This document shows positions 52,348 through 64,000 of a stretch of 64,000 bases of DNA, one piece after another; position 1 is the first letter of the stretch, and each line of letters starts with the position of its first letter. The notes beneath the pieces are model-generated. The model ran no database searches, was not told the DNA's origin, and was given only the letters and a program-made list of their open reading frames with translations. This DNA is from Sinohyriopsis cumingii (taxonomy: Eukaryota > Mollusca > Bivalvia > Unionida > Unionidae): NCBI GenBank assembly GCA_028554795.2, contig JAPYKE020000277.1, positions 117,529 through 181,528 on the forward strand. The letters run 5' to 3'. A program made the translations under genes and the position numbers.

Positions 52348-55300
52348 GTGTGTCTGTTTGTTTGTTTGTTTTTAACGGCGCACCAGTACTGTTAGGCTAT
52401 TTAGCGCCATACAAAAGGTCATATGAAATATAAAATGTTTTATATCGACCAACGATATTAAAACTAAAAAAAAAAACGATAAAATGGTAACGGTAATAAA
52501 TAAGTCTTCCCGATCTAAATGGTATATGTTAATAAAGGCAGATCAAAAGTTATTGAAGATAATGGACGGAAAGTACATTACATAAAAATGCTCAAGTTGA
52601 TGGCATAAAAGTTATACTTAGAGTAAATGTTCACTGCTTTCAAGAATTATATAATACAAGTGAGGTTTATTGTATCAAAGAGTTCCTTCATGTCATGCAC
52701 ATTGTAATACTGATTGCGCGTAGGTTGCAGGTCAAAACACTCTATCATAAAATGTTTAACAGTGAATGGTTCATTGCAAGAAACGCACTTTGGTGGGTCT
52801 TCACCTTTTAGTATGTGGGCGTGGGTTATATGCGTATAACCAATTCGAATTCTTGCAATGACTACCTACTCCCTACGCATAGCTCTGTAGGAAGGAGTCC
52901 ATTCTCCTAGGATTGGTTTGATGGCATGAAGTTTAGTATTCACTGCATCATTCCATGATGCCTGCTACTTCTGACGTAAAGTCTCTTTGATACTAGGTTT
53001 AAAATCATTATATGGTATTTTAAAGTCAGATGGTTATTGGAAAAGGGCCATTTTACAGCGCGATCTGCATTTTCATTACCTTTAATACCAACATGGTTAG
53101 GTAACCAACAGTATACGATATTGTGCGAGGTACTCAGCTTACTATGCTCAGCGAAAAGATTGGTCAACAATGGATTCTCCAATTTTCTATTGTGCAGTGA
53201 CTGAAGTACTGATAGGGAATCAGAGAAGATGCTGCTGTTTAAAATGCGTTTATTTTCGATATATTGCAGAGCAAGTTCTATTGTTCTGATTTCGGCTGAA
53301 ACAAATTGATGTGCCATTTGGTAAGCGAACTTGTGTGTTTTCCACTAAAGAAGGCTGCAGCAGCCTTTTCCTCATCCTTTGATCCGTCGGTATAAATTCT
53401 TGTATAGTTTTTAAATTCGGAGAGTAGTTCATGATAAGAGTTGTGGAAGATGGAAGGGTTTGTCTCGGATTTCTTTCTATCGTGTAGCGTAAAAAGTACT
53501 TTTGGTTGTTTGAGTAGCCAGTGTTTCGGAGATGGACGTTTTCTGAATTTGGTTTATTTTCGTATAAGGCTTTGTATTTGGGTTGAAAAACAGCCGAGAA
53601 GGCAGGGTTCAGAGGGTTTGATCTTAATTTGAGAACATACTGTGTGGAAAGCATTTCCCTACGATGTGATAAAGGTGGTTCGTTCGCTTCAGCGAGGAGG
53701 CTTTCACACGGAGATGTCTTAAATGCTCCTAAAGCGAGTCTTATTCCTTGATGATGAATTGGATCAAGCATTTTCTAGTATGACTTTCTAACTGAACCAT
53801 AAACAAAGCAACAATAGTCCCGTTTGGAGCGAATAAACGTTCTATATAGATGATTTTTCTATCAGCACCCCAGTCAGTGTACACTACTACTTTAAATAGA
53901 TCTAGAGATTTTAAGCATTTAGCTTTCAAGATCTTTAGGTGTGGAATAATTGTATGCATGTGCTTTGATCGATAACATATTAGAAAATCATCAACATATA
54001 ACGAGCAGTCCACACCAAGAGCTAAACACTTGGTGATGCTATTGATTTTGATGTTGAAAAGCGTCACAGATAAAATACTGCCTGGGACACGCCCATCTCT
54101 TGCTCGTGCAGATCTGAGAGGGTACAGCCAACTCGTAGCTTGAATTCTCTGTCTGAGAGAAAGTTTGATATGAATGAGGGCAGACGGCCTTTTAGAGCCA
54201 GATCGTGCAGGTCATTTTAGTATCCCGTACTTCCATGTCGTATCATAGGCCTTTTCTAAATCAAAGAAAACCGCTAATAAATGTTTCTTCTCGATAAATG
54301 TTTGCAGTCTAACCAGATGATCATTGGTGCTCAGGCCATATCGAAAGCCACTTTGGAAAGGAGATTAAAATTGTTAGTTACCAGGTACCATACAAGCCGA
54401 GAATTAATCATTCGTACCATCGTTTGCACACACAATTTGTGAGTGCAATAGGTCGGTAGTTGGCAGGGTCTGCGCTATCTTTACCTGGTTTGGGAACTGG
54501 TATTACTGTTGTTTCTTTTCCAACTCTTAGGTACATGTCCAGTAATTCAAAAATCATTGAAGATTTTCTAAAGAGATGTTAATCATGATACTGGAAGGTG
54601 TTTCAAAAATTGGTAATGCATTTCGTCAGGCCCCGTGGATGTATCACGGGCCTTGTCTAAAGCCTCCGTAAGCTCCAGTAGTGAAAACAGTTGGTTATAA
54701 GTTTCTGAGTTGTTGGATGTGAATTTCAAACGTGACTTTTCTTTTTGAGTTTTTAATCTTCATAAGCCTTCTGAATAATTAGATGATGAGGAATTTTTAG
54801 AGAAACTGTCAGCAAGAATATTTGCTATGTCTCGTTTTGAACTAAAAGTGTCATTGTTAAGTTGCAGATGTCGGAGAGAACTGTGTTTTCTCTTTCCGTT
54901 TATTTTATGAATATTATCCCAAACTTTCGTAATCGAGGAACGAGAGTTTAAAGAAGAATTATATTTCTTCCCTGATGCTCGTTCACTTTCTTTGATTGTG
55001 CGGCGAGCTTTGGCCCGGAGAATACGATATGTACTTAAGTTTTCGGGTGTCGAACGATTGTTAAAGCTTCTCGGCCTTGTCTACTGGCTTCATTACATTC
55101 CTTAGTGACCCAAGGTTTTAGGGTTCTTTTACAGTTCGGTGAGGACTTAGGAATGGATTCCTCTGCGATCTTGATTAATATAGATGTAACATGCTGAATA
55201 GGGTCATTAGTACCATCCCGACCACCCGTCTAGAAGAAGTAGAGGCCAAAGTAGTGGATTGCATCGGAAAGCCTCTTGCTCAACTCCCTGAATCCTTTCC

Positions 55301-55382
55301 TCCCCGTCTCTACTTAGTCGCCTATTAGGACACGTAGTGAGACACGTCGGGCCAATTCTACAACCCCGGACCCGCAGAGGAG
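52348..55382 (-). mobile_element. Truncated I/Jockey-group LINE (unit 9)
   Basis: Duplicated sites at 52339-52347 and 55383-55391. Confidence 0.9.
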
Positions 55383-55635
55383 ACTGACCCTATATGGACT
55401 ATCGATGTATTTTGCTGTGTCCTAACTGATTGACACTCCAAGAAAACTAAACCGTTACTGTTTTGGGATTGCAGACAAAAAAGAATTTCAACCATGGGAG
55501 GCAAAGCCAAAGAACCAAGTATTTGTGCGAGATGAGCTGGATGTCCTAGCTGCGTAATCGGACCAACCAAAACCACGTTCATGTGTCAGCATGTGTTGAT
55601 TCACAACAACGTAATGGTCACAAGCGTAGTTGGTA

Positions 55636-56960
55636 ATTTAGCGGGGTGTATCCATAACTTGGTAACAAACCGGTTCAAACACTCTTTAGTGCATCGGTAG
55701 GCTCCTAATGCGATGTCTCTGACACCGTGTCATCTTTTATAATTTCATGTCAGTCTCGAAGACATTACACGTCCATGAGATCCTCTCTGCACAATACCTC
55801 GTGAACAAAATATGCCTTTTTCATGTTTTTGAGCCACCAACAATAATCCATTACATCTTAGGGCGCAGTCCCACATACTCATCGAATGGTTTACCCGGGA
55901 CTTACCAATAACCTTTCATTTGGCGTTACTAAACAACGAATGTTCTTTCGTATAATCGATGGTTTAAAATGCATTTACCAAATATGGTTCAGCCATGTAG
56001 GCGTACACATCATTGGTTGTAATATGCAAGTGCAGCGAGTCACTGTCTGTGCAAAGGATCTTTACCCGATCGCGGTAAAACGCATTGATCTTGTGATAAT
56101 AACTGTGGTATATCAGCATCTTTGACCAGTCAATTGCTAACGATCCGACATATATCTGTGTTCGAAGGTCATATATCATTCAGGATTCAATGGCCAGGTT
56201 GGCAACCAGTTTTCGAAGCTTATCTTCTTCAATATCAGGGACAAGATCGACTCGGATTCGTTCGCTGAAACAGCATTTTTATGAGCGTGAACAAGTTTTT
56301 CTCAAAGTCATTTAAGCTGCTATGCGCAGATTGCTCGTGATGTTTATATACGGTACGATCCAAGCGTCCTCGCGAAATCTAATCACTTGATGTTGGAGAT
56401 TTTGAACATGTAATACATAACAGTGTTTGGTCCTAAGACTTGCTATTAGTTTTGTCCATTGAGTACATTTACTTGCGGCTAAATCAACGACCACGCAATG
56501 ATATAAGAACAAACAGTTACCAGGCACAGACAAAGATGCTGGTGCCAGTAGATAATCGTTATGTACATCATATAAATGTTGCTGATATTCTATATCAACT
56601 TCAAAGACGTTTCCAAAGTGGCTGCTGATGTAATAGTGTACATGTTTTGTATATCAATGTATCTAGGATTAACCCACCGAATCCCACCAACAGGCAACAG
56701 TTGGATCATTGCCCAACATTATAGATATTTGAAATAGATGATTTAACTGTTCGTGGCAGCGGGTTCATACCCGTTTATGTTTGGGTTGTTTGTGAGATCA
56801 TATCTCTGTCTCGCCATAGAAATCCCATCACAAAATGAGTGTTATTATACCAACCACAGCTGGCAATATTTATGTCGATAGCGTAACCGCTTTTAATGGG
56901 GCAAGAGTCACTAATCGTTTTAATCGATCTCGCAGCCATTGAGTTGGTTGTAAACGCACA
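55636..56960 (-). pseudogene. polB: Decayed Polinton-type PolB (unit 10)
   Basis: Val at the residue before PYINI, as in units 1 and 11 (Ala in units 2-9). Motif C at 56036-56053. Confidence 0.85.
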
Positions 56961-57557
56961 CAGTATACAACCCTGAATAACTACGCTTGTCGTTTGAGAC
57001 CTGCTTAATAACTACAGCTGACACTATCACTCCTTGAAGCGTTGTAGCGGTCATTCTGGCTATGTCAGCCTTATCAGGTTAAAAATGAAGTGCAGTCCGT
57101 TTACGTCCTGCACTCAACCATTGCTGATTTTCTGCATGTTCTTTGGGCCAGTCAAGACCTGTTATCAACGGCTTATGTTCAATATGCAAACCTATAGTAT
57201 GTAGGTTCAATTGCAATGACGGAACTGAGTGTCGGCTCAAGTATAGAAATGTAATAGTCTTTATCGGTGAACGCCGAAATTCTTCGTCGGGCATCATTGC
57301 TGAAATAGGCAATATTTTACGGGCATGTAGGAGGATGTTCCATACACCAAACGATATCTATCCGTGCGCGTCGGCGTTCTGAGGTCGACCTCATCCATAA
57401 CTTTAATACAATCGTGGGACAAGGTGCAGACGAACCAATCATGTGAAGTATAAAATCCAAGATTGCAATTGAAAGCACTCATTAAACGAAGATAATATTA
57501 AAAGGATACAAAAGCGAGACAATATGAAAAGTATTCTACAGTTTGAATGTGTACTGA

Positions 57558-58376
57558 ATAGATGAAGCTGCCGTGGAAAGGTTAGCAAGTGCGGAAATGA
57601 TCACTCATCGGTTTGCTCGAGCATAGTTCGCCGAACAAGCAATGTGACAAATTTACTTACCAGTACCAAGAAGGACTTCCCCTAGCTGGCTTGATATTCA
57701 AACGCATGATGAGTTTTCATTAGGCCGATGTATTTATTATTTCTTCCACATTATCGTGTGGATGATCGGAAGAGTCGATCGTACATTATGCAAGTATACG
57801 CCAACCATTGTTGACGTTGCAAGTAGATACAAAGAGAATGAGCCGTTGATGTCAGAAGATTCTGCATGTGTTGCAGATACATTAGAACGCATTTATAAAC
57901 ATTCACCATTAACATGGTAACGATAATTACAGGGGGATCCTGCTAAAGGATTCGTAACTGTTGAGGCGGTGTTGTTCAAAGAGTTCATGTTCGAGTTCGT
58001 GGTGGACATGCTAATATACCTACTGACCAAGCTATTCTGAAACGATTTAATATCGCATTTACACAATTATTATTCGGATATCATTTTAGACAGGAATTGT
58101 TGATGAAATGTCTTGAGTGCGGGACAATATCGAACTAGAACTCGTGGGGGTTACACGCCTGGAGAAGTCTCAGGAATGGCTAAGACATCATTCAATAATG
58201 AAATTACACGCATGATTTGAGGAAAATTAGCTAATACGATACGACAAGAGTCTGTTGCATTTACGCTGAAAATGATCTCACAACCGCCACCATTTCAGAC
58301 TCACAGAGACAAGTTTATTCGGTATCTGTATGCACCTGGAGAGGTAGATGGTGGACAATGATGTACTACTGACCCT
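57558..58376 (+). pseudogene. int: Decayed Polinton-type integrase (unit 10)
   Basis: Two private changes (57761, 57790) sit between the first catalytic Asp and the core; the remainder is at 61412-61586. Confidence 0.85.
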
Positions 58377-61300
58377 GTGTGTCTGTTTGTTTGTTTGTTT
58401 TTAACGGCGCACCAGTACTGTTAGGCTATTTAGCGCCATACAAAAGGTCATATGAAATATAAAATGTTTTATATCGACCAACGATATTAAAACTAAAAAA
58501 AAAAACGATAAAATGGTAACGGTAATAAATAAGTCTTCCCGATCTAAATGGTATATGTTAATAAAGGCAGATCAAAAGTTATTGAAGATAATGGACGGAA
58601 AGTACATTACATAAAAATGCTCAAGTTGATGGCATAAAAGTTATACTTAGAGTAAATGTTCACTGCTTTCAAGAATTATATAATACAAGTGAGGTTTATT
58701 GTATCAAAGAGTTCCTTCATGTCATGCACATTGTAATACTGATTGCGCGTAGGTTGCAGGTCAAAACACTCTATCATAAAATGTTTAACAGTGAATGGTT
58801 CATTGCAAGAAACGCACTTTGGTGGGTCTTCACCTTTTAGTATGTGGGCGTGGGTTATATGCGTATAACCAATTCGAATTCTTGCAATGACTACCTACTC
58901 CCTACGCATAGCTCTGTAGGAAGGAGTCCATTCTCCTAGGATTGGTTTGATGGCATGAAGTTTAGTATTCACTGCATCATTCCATGATGCCTGCTACTTC
59001 TGACGTAAAGTCTCTTTGATACTAGGTTTAAAATCATTATATGGTATTTTAAAGTCAGATGGTTATTGGAAAAGGGCCATTTTACAGCGCGATCTGCATT
59101 TTCATTACCTTTAATACCAACATGGTTAGGTAACCAACAGTATACGATATTGTGCGAGGTACTCAGCTTACTATGCTCAGCGAAAAGATTGGTCAACAAT
59201 GGATTCTCCAATTTTCTATTGTGCAGTGACTGAAGTACTGATAGGGAATCAGAGAAGATGCTGCTGTTTAAAATGCGTTTATTTTCGATATATTGCAGAG
59301 CAAGTTCTATTGTTCTGATTTCGGCTGAAACAAATTGATGTGCCATTTGGTAAGCGAACTTGTGTGTTTTCCACTAAAGAAGGCTGCAGCAGCCTTTTCC
59401 TCATCCTTTGATCCGTCGGTATAAATTCTTGTATAGTTTTTAAATTCGGAGAGTAGTTCATGATAAGAGTTGTGGAAGATGGAAGGGTTTGTCTCGGATT
59501 TCTTTCTATCGTGTAGCGTAAAAAGTACTTTTGGTTGTTTGAGTAGCCAGTGTTTCGGAGATGGACGTTTTCTGAATTTGGTTTATTTTCGTATAAGGCT
59601 TTGTATTTGGGTTGAAAAACAGCCGAGAAGGCAGGGTTCAGAGGGTTTGATCTTAATTTGAGAACATACTGTGTGGAAAGCATTTCCCTACGATGTGATA
59701 AAGGTGGTTCGTTCGCTTCAGCGAGGAGGCTTTCACACGGAGATGTCTTAAATGCTCCTAAAGCGAGTCTTATTCCTTGATGATGAATTGGATCAAGCAT
59801 TTTCTAGTATGACTTTCTAACTGAACCATAAACAAAGCAACAATAGTCCCGTTTGGAGCGAATAAACGTTCTATATAGATGATTTTTCTATCAGCACCCC
59901 AGTCAGTGTACACTACTACTTTAAATAGATCTAGAGATTTTAAGCATTTAGCTTTCAAGATCTTTAGGTGTGGAATAATTGTATGCATGTGCTTTGATCG
60001 ATAACATATTAGAAAATCATCAACATATAACGAGCAGTCCACACCAAGAGCTAAACACTTGGTGATGCTATTGATTTTGATGTTGAAAAGCGTCACAGAT
60101 AAAATACTGCCTGGGACACACCCATCTCTTGCTCGTGCAGATCTGAGAGGGTACAGCCAACTCGTAGCTTGAATTCTCTGTCTGAGAGAAAGTTTGATAT
60201 GAATGAGGGCAGACGGCCTTTTAGAGCCAGATCGTGCAGGTCATTTTAGTATCCAGTACTTCCATGTCGTATCATAGGCCTTTTCTAAATCAAAGAAAAC
60301 CGCTAATAAATGTTTCTTCTCGATAAATGTTTGCAGTCTAACCAGATGATCATTGGTGCTCAGGCCATATCGAAAGCCACTTTGGAAAGGAGATTAAAAT
60401 TGTTAGTTACCAGGTACCATACAAGCCGAGAATTAATCATTCGTACCATCGTTTGCACACACAATTTGTGAGTGCAATAGGTCGGTAGTTGGCAGGGTCT
60501 GCGCTATCTTTACCTGGTTTGGGAACTGGTATTACTGTTGTTTCTTTTCCAACTCTTAGGTACATGTCCAGTAATTCAAAAATCATTGAAGATTTTCTAA
60601 AGAGATGTTAATCATGATACTGGAAGGTGTTTCAAAAATTGGTAATGCATTTCGTCAGGCCCCGTGGATGTATCACGGGCCTTGTCTAAAGCCTCCGTAA
60701 GCTCCAGTAGTGAAAACAGTTGGTTATAAGTTTCTGAGTTGTTGGATGTGAATTTCAAACGTGACTTTTCTTTTTGAGTTTTTAATCTTCATAAGCCTTC
60801 TGAATAATTAGATGATGAGGAATTTTTAGAGAAACTGTCAGCAAGAATATTTGCTATGTCTCGTTTTGAACTAAAAGTGTCATTGTTAAGTTGCAGATGT
60901 CGGAGAGAACTGTGTTTTCTCTTTCCGTTTATTTTATGAATATTATCCCAAACTTTCGTAATCGAGGAACGAGAGTTTAAAGAAGAATTATATTTCTTCC
61001 CTGATGCTCGTTCACTTTCTTTGATTGTGCGGCGAGCTTTGGCCCGGAGAATACGATATGTACTTAAGTTTTCGGGTGTCGAACGATTGTTAAAGCTTCT
61101 CGGCCTTGTCTACTGGCTTCATTACATTCCTTAGTGACCCAAGGTTTTAGGGTTCTTTTACAGTTCGGTGAGGACTTAGGAATGGATTCCTCTGCGATCT
61201 TGATTAATATAGATGTAACATGCTGAATAGGGTCATTAGTACCATCCCGACCACCCGTCTAGAAGAAGTAGAGGCCAAAGTAGTGGATTGCATCGGAAAG

Positions 61301-61411
61301 CCTCTTGCTCAACTCCCTGAATCCTTTCCTCCCCGTCTCTACTTAGTCGCCTATTAGGACACGTAGTGAGACACGTCGGGCCAATTCTACAACCCCGGAC
61401 CCGCAGAGGAG
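58377..61411 (-). mobile_element. Truncated I/Jockey-group LINE (unit 10)
   Basis: Duplicated sites at 58368-58376 and 61412-61420; private a at 60255 in the RT. Confidence 0.9.
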
Positions 61412-61664
61412 ACTGACCCTATATGGACTATCGATGTATTTTGCTGTGTCCTAACTGATTGACACTCCAAGAAAACTAAACCGTTACTGTTTTGGGATTG
61501 CAGACAAAAAAGAATTTCAACCATGGGAGGCAAAGCCAAAGAACCAAGTATTTGTGCGAGATGAGCTGGATGTCCTAGCTGCGTAATCGGACCAACCAAA
61601 ACCACGTTCATGTGTCAGCATGTGTTGATTCACAACAACGTAATGGTCACAAGCGTAGTTGGTA

Positions 61665-62989
61665 ATTTAGCGGGGTGTATCCATAACTTGGTAACAAACC
61701 GGTTCAAACACTCTTTAGTGCATCGGTAGGCTCCTAATGCGATGTCTCTGACACCGTGTCATCTTTTATAATTTCATGTCAGTCTCGAAGACATTACACG
61801 TCCATGAGATCCTCTCTGCACAATACCTCGTGAACAAAATATGCCTTTTTCATGTTTTTGAGCCACCAACAATAATCCATTACATCTTAGGGCGCAGTCC
61901 CACATACTCATCGAATGGTTTACCCGGGACTTACCAATAACCTTTCATTTGGCGTTACTAAACAACGAATGTTCTTTCGTATAATCGATGGTTTAAAATG
62001 CATTTACCAAATATGGTTCAGCCATGTAGGCGTACACATCATTGGTTGTAATATGCAAGTGCAGCGAGTCACTGTCTGTGCAAAGGATCTTTACCCGATC
62101 GCGGTAAAACGCATTGATCTTGTGATAATAACTGTGGTATATCAGCATCTTTGACCAGTCAATTGCTAACGATCCGACATATATCTGTGTTCGAAGGTCA
62201 TATATCATTCAGGATTCAATGGCCAGGTTGGCAACCAGTTTTCGAAGCTTATCTTCTTCAATATCAGGGACAAGATCGACTCGGATTCGTTCGCTGAAAC
62301 AGCATTTTTATGAGCGTGAACAAGTTTTTCTCAAAGTCATTTAAGCTGCTATGCGCAGATTGCTCGTGATGTTTATATACGGTACGATCCAAGCGTCCTC
62401 GCGAAATCTAATCACTTGATGTTGGAGATTTTGAACATGTAATACATAACAGTGTTTGGTCCTAAGACTTGCTATTAGTTTTGTCCATTGAGTACATTTA
62501 CTTGCGGCTAAATCAACGACCACGCAATGATATAAGAACAAACAGTTACCAGGCACAGACAAAGATGCTGGTGCCAGTAGATAATCGTTATGTACATCAT
62601 ATAAATGTTGCTGATATTCTATATCAACTTCAAAGACGTTTCCAAAGTGGCTGCTGATGTAATAGTGTACATGTTTTGTATATCAATGTATCTAGGATTA
62701 ACCCACCGAATCCCACCAACAGGCAACAGTTGGATCATTGCCCAACATTATAGATATTTGAAATAGATGATTTAACTGTTCGTGGCAGCGGGTTCATACC
62801 CGTTTATGTTTGGGTTGTTTGTGAGATCATATCTCTGTCTCGCCATAGAAATCCCATCACAAAATGAGTGTTATTATACCAACCACAGCTGGCAATATTT
62901 ATGTCGATAGCGTAACCGCTTTTAATGGGGCAAGAGTCACTAATCGTTTTAATCGATCTCGCAGCCATTGAGTTGGTTGTAAACGCACA
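61665..62989 (-). pseudogene. polB: Decayed Polinton-type PolB (unit 11)
   Basis: Motif C at 62065-62082; Val variant before PYINI. Confidence 0.85.
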
Positions 62990-63586
62990 CAGTATACAAC
63001 CCTGAATAACTACGCTTGTCGTTTGAGACCTGCTTAATAACTACAGCTGACACTATCACTCCTTGAAGCGTTGTAGCGGTCATTCTGGCTATGTCAGCCT
63101 TATCAGGTTAAAAATGAAGTGCAGTCCGTTTACGTCCTGCACTCAACCATTGCTGATTTTCTGCATGTTCTTTGGGCCAGTCAAGACCTGTTATCAACGG
63201 CTTATGTTCAATATGCAAACCTATAGTATGTAGGTTCAATTGCAATGACGGAACTGAGTGTCGGCTCAAGTATAGAAATGTAATAGTCTTTATCGGTGAA
63301 CGCCGAAATTCTTCGTCGGGCATCATTGCTGATATAGGCAATATTTTACGGGCATGTAGGAGGATGTTCCATACACCAAACGATATCTATCCGTGCGCGT
63401 CGGCGTTCTGAGGTCGACCTCATCCATAACTTTAATACAATCGTGGGACAAGGTGCAGACGAACCAATCATGTGAAGTATAAAATCCAAGATTGCAATTG
63501 AAAGCACTCATTAAACGAAGATAATATTAAAAGGATACAAAAGCGAGACAATATGAAAAGTATTCTACAGTTTGAATGTGTACTGA

Positions 63587-64000
63587 ATAGATGAAGCTGC
63601 CGTGGAAAGGTTAGCAAGTGCGGAAATGATCACTCATCGGTTTGCTCGAGCATAGTTCGCCGAACAAGCAATGTGACAAATTTACTTACCAGTACCAAGA
63701 AGGACTTCCCCTAGCTGGCTTGATATTCAAACGCATGATGAGTTTTCATTAGGCCGATGTATTTATTATTTCTTCCACATTATCGTGTGCATGATCGGAA
63801 GAGTCGATCGTACATTATACAAGTATACGCCAACCATTGTTGACGTTGCAAGTAGATACAAAGAGAATGAGCCGTTGATGTCAGAAGATTCTGCATGTGT
63901 TGCAGATACATTAGAACGCATTTATAAACATTCACCATTAACATGGTAACGATAATTACAGGGGGATCCTGCTAAAGGATTCGTAACTGTTGAGGCGGTG
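63587..64000 (+). pseudogene. int: Decayed Polinton-type integrase, partial (unit 11)
   Basis: The window ends shortly after the second catalytic Asp codon (63965-63967), before the Lys that replaces Glu. Confidence 0.8.

Larger units (their letters stand above)
49604..55632. repeat. Array unit 9
   Basis: Private c at 51226 (unassigned stretch) and g at 54091 (LINE RT). Confidence 0.95.
55633..61661. repeat. Array unit 10
   Basis: a at 56355, shared with units 1 and 11; a at 57304, shared with units 5 and 6. Private g at 57761, g at 57790 and a at 60255. Confidence 0.95.
1373..64000. repeat. Tandem array (macrosatellite) of a 6029-bp unit, 10 full copies plus a partial one
   Basis: The string beginning gtaatttagcggggtgtatc recurs at 1373, 7401, 13430, 19459, 25488, 31517, 37546, 43575, 49604, 55633 and 61662, always in the same orientation. 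Spacing is 6028 once and 6029 thereafter; the difference is a 10-A versus 11-A tract (unit 1, about 4235). By eye I find only about two dozen variable sites among all units, so identity is well above 99 percent. Each unit holds PolB remnants, integrase remnants and a LINE. The left edge is inside the window and the right edge is not. Unit phase is defined by the left break and is otherwise arbitrary. No terminal inverted repeat is visible at the unit ends. Confidence 0.97.
61662..64000. repeat. Array unit 11 (cut by the window end)
   Basis: Contains the first 2339 bp of the unit. No private change seen; a at 62384 as in units 1 and 10. Confidence 0.95.

Noticed and set aside
1373..64000. CRISPR-like or prokaryotic interpretation of the regular repeats
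   Set aside because: The unit is 6 kb without short repeat/spacer structure. LINE, Polinton integrase and PolB remnants indicate a eukaryotic genome, and no operons or ribosome binding sites are seen.
1373..64000. Pure assembly duplication of one unit
   Set aside because: Private and mosaic single-base differences, a length change in unit 1 and ordered variant switches argue for real distinct units, though copy number still needs read-level proof.

Overview
This is eukaryotic, almost certainly invertebrate metazoan, genomic DNA. It holds two parts: a short single-copy left flank (1-1372), and a head-to-tail tandem array that fills the rest of the window (1373-64000) and runs off the right edge. 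The metazoan assignment rests on decayed Polinton/Maverick-type genes, an I/Jockey-group LINE with an RNase H domain and CCHC finger, and an uncharacterised Cys-rich gene family that I associate with arthropods and cnidarians. A mollusc, arthropod or cnidarian host would all fit; I cannot choose from sequence alone.

Left flank. A broken gene on the minus strand (1-879) runs off the left edge. It has one in-frame stop and one frameshift. Upstream of its ATG lie a TATA box (994-1001), a perfect CRE palindrome (1075-1082) inside a duplicated ~50-bp element, and a 9-bp-stem hairpin (1117-1139).

Array. The repeat unit is 6029 bp (6028 in unit 1, which has one A fewer in an A-tract). There are ten complete units starting at 1373, 7401, 13430, 19459, 25488, 31517, 37546, 43575, 49604 and 55633, plus a 2339-bp partial unit from 61662. 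Units differ at only a handful of sites, so amplification is recent. Some variants are private, some are shared by neighbours, and some are shared in mosaic fashion by distant units.

Unit content (unit 1 coordinates). (a) 1376-2700, minus strand: a decayed protein-primed family B DNA polymerase (PolB). (b) 2701-3297: not identified. (c) 3298-4116, plus strand: a decayed retroviral-type (DDE) integrase, whose C-terminal remainder lies at 7151-7325. (d) 4117-7150, minus strand: a 5'-truncated LINE inserted into the integrase, flanked by a 9-bp target-site duplication, with remnants of RT, RNase H and a CCHC finger. Removing the LINE leaves a ~2985-bp unit carrying only a divergent PolB/integrase pair. 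No gene in the array is intact. The same stops, frameshifts and deletions occur in every unit, so decay and LINE insertion came before amplification. The window is best described as a macrosatellite built from a dead Polinton-plus-LINE composite. Its open reading frames persist because the copies are recent, not because they are under selection.
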